This document shows positions 18,764 to 28,991 of a DNA stretch of 64,000 bases, in pieces (the stretch's first letter is position 1; the number at the start of each line of letters is the position of its first letter). The notes beneath the pieces were generated by a model, which saw only the letters and a program-made list of their open reading frames with translations, did no database searches and was not told the origin of the DNA. Origin of the DNA: an uncultured Pelagibacteraceae bacterium (GTDB lineage Bacteria; Pseudomonadota; Alphaproteobacteria; Pelagibacterales; Pelagibacteraceae); contig CACBWM010000004.1 of NCBI GenBank assembly GCA_902542975.1, positions 22,163 through 86,162 of the forward strand, written 5' to 3'. The translations under genes were made by a program, and so were the position numbers.

Positions 18764-19744
18764 TTATTTACTTAATTTTCTTAGTTTTTTTAGGATATCA
18801 CTTAACTCTTTTGGGATATTTGATGAAAATTCTAATCTTTCCTCTGTCTTAGGATGGTCAAATCCCAAATGTTTTGCATGCAAAAATTGTCTATCTAGAT
18901 TTAAAATTTTATTATTAAGATCTTCATCAATGTTTTTAAATTTTTTAAATTTTTTTTTATATTTTTTATCTCCAAGAATATTATTACCTTTGTATGACAT
19001 ATGAACTCTTATTTGATGAGTTCTTCCAGTTTCTAATTTACATTCTATAAAACTAAAAGTTGGAACTTTATTATTTTCAAAAAGCTCTAAAGTTTCATAA
19101 TGTGTAATTGCTTTTTTACCTTTGATAGATGACACTTCCATCATTTGTCTGTTTTTTGAACTTCTAGTTATGAATGTTTCAATTGTTCCTTTTTGAGGTC
19201 TTAATTTTCCCCATATTAAAGTTTGATAAACTCTTGTTATAGTATGTTTGGAAAACTGAATTGATAATTTTTCATGAGTTGAATTATTTTTTGCAATTAC
19301 AATTAATCCAGATGTATCTTTGTCAATTCTGTGAACTATACCAGGTCTAAGCTCATCTCCTATGTTAGACAAATTTTTATTATCATAATTCATTAATGCG
19401 TTAACTATTGTATTATCATAATTACCAGCACCAGGATGCATCGAAATTCCAGAAGGCTTGTCAATTACGATTAAGTCTTCATCTTCATAAATTATATTTA
19501 ATTTAAACTCATAAGGTTTTAAGCTTTGTTTCTTAGGTTCAACAATTTCAAGTTCAATTTTGTCATTTAATTTAGTTTTAATTGAAGGGTCTTGGACAAT
19601 TCTCTCGTTAATTTTTAATTTACTATTTAGTATTAAATTTTTTACTCTAGTTCTGCTTAAGCTTTTATCATGATTTGCTAATATCAAGTCTACTCTCTTG
19701 TTATTATCGTCTTCTTTAACAATAAAATTAATGATATTTTTCAT
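18764..19744 (-). CDS. rluD: Ribosomal large subunit pseudouridine synthase RluD-like
   Basis: The 326-residue protein has an S4 RNA-binding domain at residues 1-75 (NKRVDLILANHDKSLSRTRV) and the RluA-family catalytic motif HRIDKDTSGLIVIAK near residue 141, with Asp as nucleophile. LETGRTHQIRVHM and LHAKHLGFDHP are further family signatures. RluD modifies 23S rRNA helix 69. An rluD-rpoH pair is common in alphaproteobacteria. RluA-family members are hard to tell apart by eye, but the S4 domain and context favour RluD. Confidence 0.9.
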   Translation of the reverse strand: MKNIINFIVKEDDNNKRVDLILANHDKSLSRTRVKNLILNSKLKINERIVQDPSIKTKLNDKIELEIVEPKKQSLKPYEFKLNIIYEDEDLIVIDKPSGISMHPGAGNYDNTIVNALMNYDNKNLSNIGDELRPGIVHRIDKDTSGLIVIAKNNSTHEKLSIQFSKHTITRVYQTLIWGKLRPQKGTIETFITRSSKNRQMMEVSSIKGKKAITHYETLELFENNKVPTFSFIECKLETGRTHQIRVHMSYKGNNILGDKKYKKKFKKFKNIDEDLNNKILNLDRQFLHAKHLGFDHPKTEERLEFSSNIPKELSDILKKLRKLSK

Positions 19745-19767
19745 AAATTATTATATTAAATAATAAT

Positions 19768-19844
19768 GCGTTCGTAGCTCAACTGGATAGAGCGCCAGAT
19801 TTCGGCTCTGGAGGTTCAGGGTTCGACTCCTTGCGGGCGCACCA
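19768..19844 (+). tRNA. tRNA-Arg (anticodon TCG)
   Basis: A full cloverleaf can be drawn: acceptor GCGTTCG pairing with CGGGCGC (two G-T pairs), D arm GCTC...GAGC, anticodon stem CCAGA/TCTGG around the loop TTTCGGC (anticodon TCG, reading CGN), and a T arm with loop TTCGACT. CCA is encoded. The 3' end touches the stop codon of the convergent ABC permease gene with no spacer. Confidence 0.96.
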
Positions 19845-20636
19845 TTATTCACCCATATTAATAAGTGTCCCTTTATTTTTTGCGACATTGAATGAATAAT
19901 AGAATAATACAATCGATAGTACAAAGTAAACCCCATTCCACAAGAATGCATAATAGATATTTTGAATATCTACAGTTTGATTAATCAAAATATTTCTTGC
20001 CTCTTCAAAAATATATACTAACGGTAATAAGTAAGCTATTTTTTGAAACATTTCTGGTAATATTTCAATTGGATAATAAATACATCCAAACGGAGCTAAT
20101 AAAAACATTGTAGACCACGCTATATTCTCAAAAGAGGGCCCATATCTTAATAGACCAGCAGATACCAGGATGCCAAGTGTTATTCCAAATAAATATAGGC
20201 TCATAAATAAAAAGAATAAAAATATTCCTAAATCTAAAATTGAAATACCAAATAATGGAGAAGTTAAAAGCACTGCTGGTATTAAACCAATAAGAGCTCT
20301 TATTAAAGCTGTAACAACAAGTGATGTTAATATTTCACCAATTTTCATTGGCGCAATAAATAAATTTGTAAAGTTTCTACTCCAAATTTCCTCAAGAAAC
20401 AGCATATTAAATCCAATGCTTGTTCTAAAAAGAAAATCATAAAGGATTGCGCAAGTTAATATAACTCCTACCGCATTATTATAATATGTTGTATGCGTAG
20501 CAAAAAAATTTGAGATAAATCCCCACAAAGTAATTTGAATAGTTGGCCAATAAACAAGATCTAAAACTCTTGGAAAAGATCTAGTTATTAAATAAAAATG
20601 TCTTAAAAAAAGACCGTACATTCTAGTTAAGCTCAT
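19845..20636 (-). CDS. ABC-2 type exporter permease
   Basis: This 263-residue protein has about six hydrophobic segments and the ABC-2 layout: a short N-terminal amphipathic helix (RMYGLFLRHFYLITRS), a conserved VLDLVYWPTIQITLWGFI first helix, and later FLLAPFGCIYYPIEILPEMF, the typical loop before the last helices. It pairs with the ATPase gene, which overlaps it by 14 bp. Such two-gene exporters move drugs, lipids or polysaccharides; the substrate here is unknown. The start is within the ATPase gene end. Confidence 0.9.
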   Translation of the reverse strand: MSLTRMYGLFLRHFYLITRSFPRVLDLVYWPTIQITLWGFISNFFATHTTYYNNAVGVILTCAILYDFLFRTSIGFNMLFLEEIWSRNFTNLFIAPMKIGEILTSLVVTALIRALIGLIPAVLLTSPLFGISILDLGIFLFFLFMSLYLFGITLGILVSAGLLRYGPSFENIAWSTMFLLAPFGCIYYPIEILPEMFQKIAYLLPLVYIFEEARNILINQTVDIQNIYYAFLWNGVYFVLSIVLFYYSFNVAKNKGTLINMGE

Positions 20637-21360
20637 TTTTACTCCTTGATAATTTTAAAAAAACTTCCTCAAGGTTTTTTCTACCGTGTTTATTTATTAA
20701 TTCTTCTGGATTTCCTTCATCGATTATAATTCCGTCTTTCATCATTAGAATTGATTTACAAAGTCTAGTGACCTCATTCATATTATGAGAAGCAAGAAGT
20801 ATGGATATTTTTTTTTCTTTTTTGTAATCTTCCAAAAAGGACCTAACAAAATCACCTACCTCTGGATCCAAAGATGCGGTTGGTTCATCTAATAGCAATA
20901 CTTTAGGCTCATTGATTAGTGCTTTTGCCAAACTTACTCTATTTTTTTGTCCAGAGGATAATTCTCCTGTAATACTATTAAGTAATCCTTCTAGTCTTAA
21001 TTTTCCTGATAAAAATTCAATTCTCTCATTAATATTATTTATTTTGTATAATTTTCCATAAACAGTTAGATTTTGTTTAACTGTAAGTTTTTTTGGTAAT
21101 TCTATATATGGAGATATGAAGTTAATCTGTTCTAAGATTTCAATTCTATTCCCCTCTAATTTTTGACCATTTATAAAAATTTCTCCACTAGTTGGTTTTA
21201 AAAGTCCCAATAACATGCCTATAGTTGTTGTTTTGCCCGAACCATTTGGACCTAATAGGCCTAAAATTTCGTCTTCTTTTATGTTAAAGCTAATTCCTTT
21301 GACAGCCTCATTCTTTCCGTAATTTTTTTTTATATTTTTAACTTCTACTAAATTTTTCAT
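20623..21360 (-). CDS. ABC transporter ATP-binding protein
   Basis: The 245-residue ATPase has Walker A GPNGSGKTTTI near residue 38, the signature LSSGQKNRVSLAKAL near residue 136, Walker B VLLLDEPTASLDP and the H-loop LASHNMNEV. It belongs to the DrrA/NatA-like exporters that partner with ABC-2 permeases, encoded immediately downstream with a 14-bp overlap. Its ATG overlaps the stop of the Sua5-like gene by 4 bp, so all three minus-strand genes probably form one operon. Confidence 0.94.
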   Translation of the reverse strand: MKNLVEVKNIKKNYGKNEAVKGISFNIKEDEILGLLGPNGSGKTTTIGMLLGLLKPTSGEIFINGQKLEGNRIEILEQINFISPYIELPKKLTVKQNLTVYGKLYKINNINERIEFLSGKLRLEGLLNSITGELSSGQKNRVSLAKALINEPKVLLLDEPTASLDPEVGDFVRSFLEDYKKEKKISILLASHNMNEVTRLCKSILMMKDGIIIDEGNPEELINKHGRKNLEEVFLKLSRSKNELN

Positions 21361-22292
21361 TTTTTTGATGCTCTAAGAAGTCTATCGTTAATTACTAATC
21401 CAAAGTTTTGGTTTGGTATTCTTTGTACAGCTATTTTTTTGTAGCCTAACTTCTTAATTTTTCTTAGTGTTTTATATAAATTTTTAACACTCTCCATTAG
21501 ATTATTTGTCTTACTTAAGTAAAAATAATTCTTATTATTCTCTCTTTTCTTCTTAATTAGAATAAAAGCCTCATCTTTTTTTATTTTAAGTGCGTTTAAT
21601 CTAATGGGTATACCTGGCGAATAGTGAATTCTTCCTCTTCCTGGAGAATTTATGTTGCTTTTAGTATGTAATTTAGTTTCTAAATTTGTTTTTAATTTTC
21701 TACTTAATGTAGAAATATCTAAACCACCCAATCTTAAAATTTGGGGTTTTTTTACTAAACTTATTATCGTAGACTCAACACCTATTTTTGATCTTCCACC
21801 TTCTAGAATAAATTTAATTTTTTTTCCAAATTCATCATATACATCATCTTTTGTCACTGGACTTATACTTTCAGAGATATTTGCGCTTGGTGCTGCTAAA
21901 GGATATTTTATAGATTTTAATAATATTCTAGCGGTTCGGTGACTTGGAAATCTTACACCTAACGTTTTTTTGTTATTAGTAACGTTTTTTGAGATTTTAC
22001 TTTCATCTTTTAGTTTTAATATAAATGTAATCGGTCCAGGGCATAATGAATTATAAAGTTTATAAAACAAAGTATTTGTCTCACAATCTTTTTCCAAATC
22101 TTTAATATTATAATAATGAACAATTAAGGGGTTATCAGCTGGCCTTCCTTTTAATTTAAATATTCTTTTGGTAGCCTTATCAGAATAAGCATTAGCAGCT
22201 AATCCATAGACAGTTTCCGTAGGTATCCCAATACAATCGTTATTATTTAAATATTTTACTGCTTTTTTAATATTTGAATCATTTATTTTCAT
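21357..22292 (-). CDS. Threonylcarbamoyl-AMP synthase (Sua5/YrdC type)
   Basis: The YrdC domain fills about residues 1-195 (GIPTETVYGLAANAYSD, FKLKGRPADNPLIVHY, PGPITFILKLK, GVRFPSHR, APSANISES). A further ~110 residues follow, starting with SPGRGRIHYSPGIP, which is the Sua5 linker and C-terminal domain. The enzyme makes threonylcarbamoyl-AMP for the t6A modification at position 37 of ANN-decoding tRNAs. At 311 residues it is the long Sua5 form rather than the short TsaC form. It is divergent from xseB with about 20 bp between the chosen starts. Confidence 0.92.
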   Translation of the reverse strand: MKINDSNIKKAVKYLNNNDCIGIPTETVYGLAANAYSDKATKRIFKLKGRPADNPLIVHYYNIKDLEKDCETNTLFYKLYNSLCPGPITFILKLKDESKISKNVTNNKKTLGVRFPSHRTARILLKSIKYPLAAPSANISESISPVTKDDVYDEFGKKIKFILEGGRSKIGVESTIISLVKKPQILRLGGLDISTLSRKLKTNLETKLHTKSNINSPGRGRIHYSPGIPIRLNALKIKKDEAFILIKKKRENNKNYFYLSKTNNLMESVKNLYKTLRKIKKLGYKKIAVQRIPNQNFGLVINDRLLRASKK

Positions 22293-22312
22293 ATAATATT
22301 ACAAACTATTAT

Positions 22313-22567
22313 ATGAATGAAAAAATTTTGCCAGATGATATTGAGTCAAAATCTTTGAGTGAACTCACAGATATAGCATATCGTTTAATTCAAGAATTAG
22401 AAAATAAAAAAAATTTGGAGGAATCTATTGAAGATTATCAATATTTAATAAAGTTAAATAATTTAATAGAGAAAAAATTTCAAAAGGACTCAAAAAATAT
22501 ATCTGAAAGTACGAAGCTAAAAATAGAAGAATTAACCTCAAAAAAAAATGAAAAAAAAATTAGTTAA
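22313..22567 (+). CDS. xseB: Exodeoxyribonuclease VII small subunit
   Basis: From ATG 22313 the protein is 84 residues, close to the family's usual size; the longer frame from 22274 would overlap the divergent sua5-like start and adds a poor N-terminus. The pattern SLSELTDIAYRLIQELENKK, then NLEESIEDYQYLIKLNN matches the XseB helical hairpin (a regular helix, a short turn, then LEESxxxY). XseB binds the large subunit XseA to make a single-strand exonuclease; xseA is not in the window. The stop overlaps ispA by 20 bp, giving the common xseB-ispA-dxs order. Confidence 0.85.
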   Translation: MNEKILPDDIESKSLSELTDIAYRLIQELENKKNLEESIEDYQYLIKLNNLIEKKFQKDSKNISESTKLKIEELTSKKNEKKIS

Positions 22568-23417
22568 AACTGTTAATGAAGTAAATAAATTTTTAAAAAA
22601 TTACTTAGCAAAACAAAAAAAAACAGATCTAATTATACCTATTAAGTATGGTTTATTTCCTGGAGGAAAAAAAATAAGATCTAAGCTTATTTTTGACGTT
22701 GGAAAAATTTTTAATGTCGAAAAAAAATATCTTTTATATTTAAGTTCAGCTGTTGAATGTATACACGCTTATTCACTAATACATGACGATTTACCGTGTA
22801 TGGATGATGATGATCTTAGAAGAGGTAAACTAACTACACATAAAAAATTTGGAGAATCAACAGCTGTTTTAGCTGGAAACTCGCTTTTGACATTAGCTTT
22901 TGAAATTTTATCTGATCCAAAGTTCAATATAAATAACAATAAAAAAATATCCCTAATAAATCTAATATCTCAATCATCTGGTCACCAAGGAATAGCTGGA
23001 GGTCAATTTTTGGATTTAAATTATGAAAGAAAAAAAGTTTCTAAACAAAAAGTTATAGATATGGAGGTTAAAAAGACTGGAAAATTATTTTCATTCAGCT
23101 GTTTGTCTCCAGTTATTTTGACAAATAAAAAAGATCAAATAAAAAAATTCTCAATTATTGGTGAAAAAATTGGTTTACTTTTTCAAATTGTAGATGATTT
23201 AATTGATTATAGCAGTACATCAAAAACTGCAGGAAAAAAAACAAATAAAGATTCAAAAAGAGGAAAAGCGACATTAATAAGTTTACTAGGATATAAAAAT
23301 GCTATTAAATATGCATCAAAACTAAAAAAAGAAATATTTAATAGTTTAGTTAGCTATGGAAATAATGCTAGTGATTTAAAAGAGACAATTGAATTTATAT
23401 TAAGTAGAAATAAATAA
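22548..23417 (+). CDS. ispA: Farnesyl (geranyl) diphosphate synthase IspA
   Basis: The 289-residue trans-prenyltransferase has the first Asp-rich motif HDDLPCMDDDDLRRG near residue 82 and the second, IVDDLIDYSS, near residue 213. The insertion of two residues inside the first Asp-rich motif (DDxxxxD) is typical of bacterial IspA. It condenses IPP and DMAPP to C10/C15 products. It sits between xseB (20-bp overlap) and dxs (adjacent), so the cell couples precursor supply and chain building. Confidence 0.94.
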   Translation: MKKKLVKTVNEVNKFLKNYLAKQKKTDLIIPIKYGLFPGGKKIRSKLIFDVGKIFNVEKKYLLYLSSAVECIHAYSLIHDDLPCMDDDDLRRGKLTTHKKFGESTAVLAGNSLLTLAFEILSDPKFNINNNKKISLINLISQSSGHQGIAGGQFLDLNYERKKVSKQKVIDMEVKKTGKLFSFSCLSPVILTNKKDQIKKFSIIGEKIGLLFQIVDDLIDYSSTSKTAGKKTNKDSKRGKATLISLLGYKNAIKYASKLKKEIFNSLVSYGNNASDLKETIEFILSRNK

Positions 23418-25328
23418 ATGCAGAATTATAAATATTTAAATAATATTAATTTTCCTTCAGATATAAAAAAACTCAACAATGAAGAATTAAAAGTTCTATC
23501 AGAAGAAGTAAGAAGCGAAATGATTGATGCTGTTTCAAAAACAGGTGGTCATCTAGGTGCGGGCTTAGGTGTTGTAGAATTAACAGTAGCACTTCATCAT
23601 GTTTTTGACACACCTAAGGATAAATTGATATGGGATGTTGGTCATCAATCATACCCTCATAAAATTTTAACAGGAAGAAAAGATAAAATACGAACTTTAC
23701 GACAAGGAAGTGGATTATCTGGTTTTACAAAGCGATCGGAAAGTGAATTTGACCCTTTTGGTGCAGCTCATAGTTCCACTTCTATTTCTGCTGGACTTGG
23801 TATTGCAACAGCAAATAAATTATCAAATAAATCAGATCAGGTTATAGCAGTTATTGGTGACGGTGCCATGAGCGCAGGAATGGCATATGAAGCTATGAAT
23901 AATGCTGGAGACTCAAAAACAAAAATGATCGTAATTTTGAATGACAATGATATGTCAATTGCAAAACCAGTTGGCGCAATGAAATCTTATCTTGCTAAAA
24001 TTTTTTCAGGTAAGATTTATTTTAGTTTCAGAGAAACAGTTAAAATGATTATTTCATCTTTTTCAAAAAGATTTAGCAAAAAGGCTGGAAAGGCTGAAGA
24101 TTTTTTGAGATCAGCTGTCACAGGTGGTACATTATTTAATTCATTAGGTTTTTATTATGTTGGTCCAATTGATGGTCATGATTTAGATGTACTATTGCCA
24201 ATATTAAAAAATGCAAAAGAAAGCAATCATAATGGTCCAATACTAATTCATATAAAAACTCAAAAAGGGAAAGGATATAGTTTTGCTGAAAAATCTGATG
24301 ATAAGTATCATGGAGTTACAAAATTTGATGTTCAAACTGGAGTTCAACAAAAATCAACAACCAAGGCTCCTGCTTTTACAAAGGTATTTGCAAATACATT
24401 AATTGAGCATGCAAAGAAAGATAGTAAAATTGTAGGTATAACTGCTGCTATGCCATCTGGGACAGGAATGGACGCATTTAGTAAAGTTTTCCCAGACAGA
24501 ACTTTTGATGTTGGAATTGCTGAACAACATGCTGTTACTTTTGCTGCAGGATTAGCAACAGAGGGTTATAAGCCTTATGCAGCAATTTATTCAACATTTT
24601 TACAAAGAGCTTATGATCAGGTAGTTCATGACGTTGCAATTCAAAGTTTACCAGTAAGATTTGCAATTGATAGAGCTGGTTTAGTTGGCGCCGATGGAGC
24701 CACTCATGCAGGTGCTTTTGATATTACATATTTATCAACTTTACCTAATTTTATTGTTATGGCAGCAAGTGATGAAGCAGAATTGGTAAGAATGGTCAAT
24801 ACTTCAGTAGATATTAATAATCAACCATGTGCATTTAGATATCCAAGAGGAAATGGAGCAGGTTTAGAATTACCTGATATCAACGAAAAAATAGATATTG
24901 GAAAAGGTAGAGTTATAAGAGAAGGTAAGAAAGTTGCCTTAGTAAGTTTTGGTAACAGATTAAAAGAATGTTTATTGGCTGAAGAAGGTTTAAAAAAAAT
25001 GGGAATTAATCCAACAATTATAGATGCTAGATTTGCGAAACCTCTGGATGAAAATCTTATGTGGCAAGTTGCAACAAATCATGAAGTGCTAATTACGTTG
25101 GAAGAAGGCTCTATAGGAGGTTTTGGAGCTCATGTAAATCATTTCTTAAATGAAAAAAATTTATTAGATAATAATATAAAATTTAGATCAATGATTTTAC
25201 CTGATAAATTTTTAGACCAAGATAAACCAGAAGAAATGTATAAAGAAGCTGGTCTAGACGCTAAATCTATTGAAGCGAAGGTTTTAGAAACTCTAAATTC
25301 TAAAGTTTTAATTAAAAAAACTAATTAA
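23418..25328 (+). CDS. dxs: 1-deoxy-D-xylulose-5-phosphate synthase
   Basis: The 636-residue protein has TPP-binding [18 protein letters not shown] near residue 149, the N-terminal [16 protein letters not shown], and the C-terminal transketolase half with [17 protein letters not shown] and the RYPRGNG motif. It joins pyruvate and glyceraldehyde-3-P, the first step of the MEP isoprenoid route. The ATG follows the ispA stop directly. Convergent aroC overlaps its last 4 bp. Confidence 0.97.
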   Translation: MQNYKYLNNINFPSDIKKLNNEELKVLSEEVRSEMIDAVSKTGGHLGAGLGVVELTVALHHVFDTPKDKLIWDVGHQSYPHKILTGRKDKIRTLRQGSGLSGFTKRSESEFDPFGAAHSSTSISAGLGIATANKLSNKSDQVIAVIGDGAMSAGMAYEAMNNAGDSKTKMIVILNDNDMSIAKPVGAMKSYLAKIFSGKIYFSFRETVKMIISSFSKRFSKKAGKAEDFLRSAVTGGTLFNSLGFYYVGPIDGHDLDVLLPILKNAKESNHNGPILIHIKTQKGKGYSFAEKSDDKYHGVTKFDVQTGVQQKSTTKAPAFTKVFANTLIEHAKKDSKIVGITAAMPSGTGMDAFSKVFPDRTFDVGIAEQHAVTFAAGLATEGYKPYAAIYSTFLQRAYDQVVHDVAIQSLPVRFAIDRAGLVGADGATHAGAFDITYLSTLPNFIVMAASDEAELVRMVNTSVDINNQPCAFRYPRGNGAGLELPDINEKIDIGKGRVIREGKKVALVSFGNRLKECLLAEEGLKKMGINPTIIDARFAKPLDENLMWQVATNHEVLITLEEGSIGGFGAHVNHFLNEKNLLDNNIKFRSMILPDKFLDQDKPEEMYKEAGLDAKSIEAKVLETLNSKVLIKKTN

Positions 25329-26410
25329 TTGTCACATTGAGCTTTATTCATTAAGTAGTGATCAAGAATTACACAATGCATCATTGCTTCGCCAATAGGC
25401 ACTGCTCTAATACCTACACATGGATCATGTCTCCCTGTGACTGAAATTGAAGTATTTTTTCCAAATTTATTAATTGTTTTTCTTTGAGAAAGAATTGATG
25501 AAGTTGGTTTTACTGCAAAAGAAACTATTATTTCTTGACCACTAGAAATACCTCCAAGAATTCCTCCAGCATTATTCGATTTAAATTTTGTTTTCTTTCC
25601 TGTTTGGGACATTTCATCAGAATTTTGTTCACCAGAAAGTTGAGCAGAGTTCATTCCTGATCCTATATTTACCCCTTTTACTGCGTTAATACTCATCATT
25701 GCTGATGCTAAATCCATATCTAATTTTGAATAAATTGGAGCTCCTAATCCTACAGGAACACCTCTTGCTCTTACTTCAATAATAGCCCCACATGATGAGC
25801 CAGCTTTTCTTATCTCTAGTAAATATTTTTCCCATAATTTTAAAACTGTTTTATCAGGACAAAATAAGGGGTTTTTTGTGATGAAACTGTCATTCCATTT
25901 TTCTGTGTCACATCCTAGTATTCCTAATTGTGTTACGGCTCCAGTTACACTGTACTTTTTCCCAATAATATTTTGCAAAACTTGTTTTGCTATTGCCCCT
26001 GCTGCCACTCTTGAAGCAGTCTCTCTCGCTGATTGTCTGCCTCCACCTCTATAATCTCTAATTCCATACTTTTTAAAATATGTATAATCAGCATGACCAG
26101 GTCTAAATTTATCTTTAATATTTTTATAATCCTTAGATCGCATATCTTTATTGAAGATAATCATTGAGATAGGTGTACCAGTTGTTTTGCCCTCAAATGT
26201 TCCCGATAAAATTTCTACTTTATCATCCTCTTTTCTTTGGGTTGTGAATTTTGACTGACCAGGCTTTCTTTTATTTAATTCTAACTGAATGTCTCTGATA
26301 TTAAGCTTAATATTCGGAGGACAACCATCAACAACACATCCTATTGCTGGACCGTGAGACTCACCCCAAGTAGTAAATCGAAAAAATTTTCCAAATGTAT
26401 TAAAAGACAT
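25325..26410 (-). CDS. aroC: Chorismate synthase
   Basis: The 361-residue protein begins with [20 protein letters not shown] and carries [20 protein letters not shown] and [17 protein letters not shown], the three family signatures. It is the FMN-dependent last step of the shikimate pathway. It overlaps the dxs 3' end by 4 bp tail to tail and is divergent from pdxH with 32 bp between starts. Full length. Confidence 0.97.
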   Translation of the reverse strand: MSFNTFGKFFRFTTWGESHGPAIGCVVDGCPPNIKLNIRDIQLELNKRKPGQSKFTTQRKEDDKVEILSGTFEGKTTGTPISMIIFNKDMRSKDYKNIKDKFRPGHADYTYFKKYGIRDYRGGGRQSARETASRVAAGAIAKQVLQNIIGKKYSVTGAVTQLGILGCDTEKWNDSFITKNPLFCPDKTVLKLWEKYLLEIRKAGSSCGAIIEVRARGVPVGLGAPIYSKLDMDLASAMMSINAVKGVNIGSGMNSAQLSGEQNSDEMSQTGKKTKFKSNNAGGILGGISSGQEIIVSFAVKPTSSILSQRKTINKFGKNTSISVTGRHDPCVGIRAVPIGEAMMHCVILDHYLMNKAQCDN

Positions 26411-26442
26411 TATATTATTATATAAATTATTTTGGTTAAATT

Positions 26443-27066
26443 ATGAACGAAAAAAATTCTTTAGGGTTAGATAAATGCTTCCTAGATCTCGATAATCCAA
26501 TACTATTATTCACTGAATGGTACAACGAGGCAAAGAAAACAGAAATAAATGATCCAAATGCATTAGCTCTAGGCACTATTAACGAAAAAGGTTATCCAAA
26601 TGTAAGAATGGTATTGCTCAAAGATTATGGAGAGGATGGATTTGTTTTTTATACTAACTTTAATAGTAATAAGGGAAACTCTATAAAGCAGAATCCAAAC
26701 ATTTCGATGTGCTTTCATTGGAAAAGTTTACTCAGACAAATTCGAATAGTTGGTACTGCTGAAAAAGTTTCTGATGAAGAAGCTGATAATTATTATAAAT
26801 CCAGAAGTTATGGAAGTAGAATTGGTGCATGGGCATCAAATCAGAGTTCAATTTTAAAAGATAGAGAAGAGCTAAACCAATCTATAAAAAAATTTAAAGA
26901 TCTCTATAAAGATGAAAATAATGTTCCAAGACCTGATCATTGGTCAGGATGGAGGTTAAAACACCACGAAATTGAATTTTGGTTAGATGGTGAAAATAGA
27001 ATTCACGAAAGATTAAAATATATTAAAGAAAATAATGATTGGAAAAAAATTCTCTTATCACCTTAA
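26443..27066 (+). CDS. pdxH: Pyridoxamine 5'-phosphate oxidase
   Basis: The 207-residue flavoprotein has the FMN-binding segments NVRMVLLKDYGEDGFVFYTN and KGNSIKQNPN, and the C-terminal RPDHWSGWRLKHHEIEFW with the closing RIHERLKY, all standard for PdxH. It oxidises PNP or PMP to pyridoxal phosphate. The stop overlaps the convergent ispB stop by 4 bp. Confidence 0.96.
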   Translation: MNEKNSLGLDKCFLDLDNPILLFTEWYNEAKKTEINDPNALALGTINEKGYPNVRMVLLKDYGEDGFVFYTNFNSNKGNSIKQNPNISMCFHWKSLLRQIRIVGTAEKVSDEEADNYYKSRSYGSRIGAWASNQSSILKDREELNQSIKKFKDLYKDENNVPRPDHWSGWRLKHHEIEFWLDGENRIHERLKYIKENNDWKKILLSP

Positions 27067-28076
27067 AATTTTCTATTAATACTAAATGAAGTTAAATTTT
27101 TGAGTATAGTTTTTTCTTCACAATCTTGAAATATACTTAATGAATTTGATGCTAAACTTATATAGTGCTCCGCTTTTTTGTAACACTCATTAATTATATT
27201 ATATTTTTTTACCAATGTAAGCACATAGTCAAATTGTTCTTTAGATCTGATATTTTGTTCAAATATTTTTTTTAAAACTAATTTTTCATCTGAAGATAAT
27301 TTTTGATGTAATAGAATAATCGGGAGAGTAACCTTGCCCTCAAAGAAATCTTTCCCTATCTCTTTACCAAACATTTTTAATTCTGAGCTATAGTCAAGTG
27401 TGTCATCTGCAATCTGAAATGTTAATCCAAGGTTCTTTCCATAGAATTCTAGTGCATCTTTAAATTTATTGTCTTTATCAGTAATTATCGACCCAACTTT
27501 TGAAGATGCTGAAAATAAAGCTGCAGTTTTAGAAGAAATTATATTCAAATATGTATCTTCTAACATTTCTGAGTCACCTTTATGTTGTAATTGCAAAACT
27601 TCTCCTTGAGCAATAGTTGATGATGTAGAAGATAAAAGTTTTAATACTTCAATACTTCCATCCTCAACCATCATTTCAAAACATCTACTTAACAAATAGT
27701 CCCCAACAAGAATTGATGACTGATTTCCCCAAATTTTATTTGTAGTTTTTTTGCCTCTTCTTAAATCTGCGCTGTCAATTACATCATCATGCATAAGAGT
27801 CGCTGCGTGTATAAGTTCAACACATGCGGCTAGGTTTACATCTCTACTACCTTTTGTATATCCACACAATTTAGCACACTCCAAAGTAAGCAATGCTCTT
27901 AATCTTTTACCTCCACTAGTCATGTGGTAAGCTGTCATTTCTTTAACAAGCTCAACTTTACTATCTAATTTATAAGAAATTTTGTCTTCAACTAAACTTA
28001 GTTTTTCATCAACAGAATTTACTAAATCTGTATACGCATTAGTTATTTGCTTTTTTAATTGAACTACTGAACCCAT
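27063..28076 (-). CDS. ispB: Long-chain polyprenyl diphosphate synthase (IspB-like)
   Basis: The 337-residue trans-prenyltransferase has the first Asp-rich motif MHDDVIDSADLRRG near residue 94 and the second, IADDTLDYSS, near residue 222. The spacing DDxxD without insertion and the GGKRLRALLTL segment mark the octaprenyl/decaprenyl class that makes the ubiquinone side chain, as opposed to the IspA gene upstream in this window. Product chain length cannot be fixed from sequence by eye. It is divergent from the sppA-like gene across 108 bp. Confidence 0.93.
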   Translation of the reverse strand: MGSVVQLKKQITNAYTDLVNSVDEKLSLVEDKISYKLDSKVELVKEMTAYHMTSGGKRLRALLTLECAKLCGYTKGSRDVNLAACVELIHAATLMHDDVIDSADLRRGKKTTNKIWGNQSSILVGDYLLSRCFEMMVEDGSIEVLKLLSSTSSTIAQGEVLQLQHKGDSEMLEDTYLNIISSKTAALFSASSKVGSIITDKDNKFKDALEFYGKNLGLTFQIADDTLDYSSELKMFGKEIGKDFFEGKVTLPIILLHQKLSSDEKLVLKKIFEQNIRSKEQFDYVLTLVKKYNIINECYKKAEHYISLASNSLSIFQDCEEKTILKNLTSFSINRKF

Positions 28077-28118
28077 AAATTCAAAATATTACATTAGGTT
28101 TATTAATATACTTATCAA

Positions 28119-28146
28119 TTGACGCACCTAATTCTTCAACTATAAG
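28119..28146 (+). promoter_or_regulatory. Likely promoter of the sppA-glyQ-glyS-ppdK run
   Basis: TTGACG, a 16-base spacer and TATAAG lie in the divergent ispB/sppA gap, 39 bases before the sppA ATG. A second -10-like TATAAT occurs at 28153. This is among the best -35/-10 pairs in the window and is placed where a promoter for the next four genes is needed. Confidence 0.55.
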
Positions 28147-28184
28147 TAGCTTTATAATTAAGTAAAATTTTTATAATCATTTGT

Positions 28185-28991
28185 ATGTTTTCATTTTTTA
28201 AAAAAAAAAAAATTGTTAGTCATTTAAGACTTACTGGCGTCATAGGAAATGTTGGAAAGTTTAAACAAGGAATAGAATATTCCTCTCAAGAAGAAATGAT
28301 AAAAAAAGCTTTTTCAGTAAAAAAAGCAGAGGCTGTTGCAATTTCAATTAATTCACCAGGTGGTTCACCCGTTCAATCACATCTAATATATAAATTTATT
28401 AGAGAACAGTCTAAGAAAAACAAAAAAAAAGTAATAGTTTTTGCCGAAGATGTTGCTGCATCTGGAGGCTATCTAATTGCATGCGCAGGTGATGAGATTT
28501 ATGCTAATGCCAGTTCTATAATCGGATCAATAGGAGTAATTTATTCTTCTTTTGGTTTTAAAGATTTAATTCAAAAAATAGGTGTTCAAAGAAGGGTTTA
28601 TACAGCTGGAAAAAATAAAAGTACTCTAGACCCTTTTTTAGACGAGAAAGAAGAGGACATTCAAAGATTAAAAAATATTCAACTGGAACTTCACCAAGAA
28701 TTTATTAATGTTGTAGAGGAAAGTAGATCAACAAAATTAAACAAAACTGATGTTGAACTTTTTTCTGGAGAATTTTGGTCTGGCAAAACATCTTTAAAAC
28801 TTGGTTTGATAGATGGAATAGGGAATGCAGAACAGATATTGAGAGAAAAATTTGGTGAAGATGTTGAAATTAAAAAATTTGAAAAGTCTAAAGGATGGCT
28901 TGCCAAAAAACTTTCGTCTTCTGAAGACCATGCGGATAAATTGATAAGTGTTTTAGAAGAAAGATCTATTTGGCAAAAATATGGTTTCTAA
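28185..28991 (+). CDS. S49-family signal peptide peptidase-like protease (SppA/SohB)
   Basis: The 268-residue protein has the ClpP-like S49 core: [20 protein letters not shown] near residue 56, the Ser nucleophile in [20 protein letters not shown] near residue 90, SIIGSIGVI, and a Lys in [10 protein letters not shown] as the likely dyad base. S49 enzymes cut leftover signal peptides in the membrane. It is short for SppA (one domain) and I see no convincing N-terminal membrane helix after MFSFFKKKK, which is unusual. Its last 11 bp overlap glyQ. Confidence 0.88.
   Translation: MFSFFKKKKIVSHLRLTGVIGNVGKFKQGIEYSSQEEMIKKAFSVKKAEAVAISINSPGGSPVQSHLIYKFIREQSKKNKKKVIVFAEDVAASGGYLIACAGDEIYANASSIIGSIGVIYSSFGFKDLIQKIGVQRRVYTAGKNKSTLDPFLDEKEEDIQRLKNIQLELHQEFINVVEESRSTKLNKTDVELFSGEFWSGKTSLKLGLIDGIGNAEQILREKFGEDVEIKKFEKSKGWLAKKLSSSEDHADKLISVLEERSIWQKYGF

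Noticed and set aside
19768-20636. Possible integration site at the tRNA-Arg 3' end
   Set aside because: The permease gene abuts the tRNA, but there is no integrase, no duplicate of the tRNA end and no change in base composition on either side.
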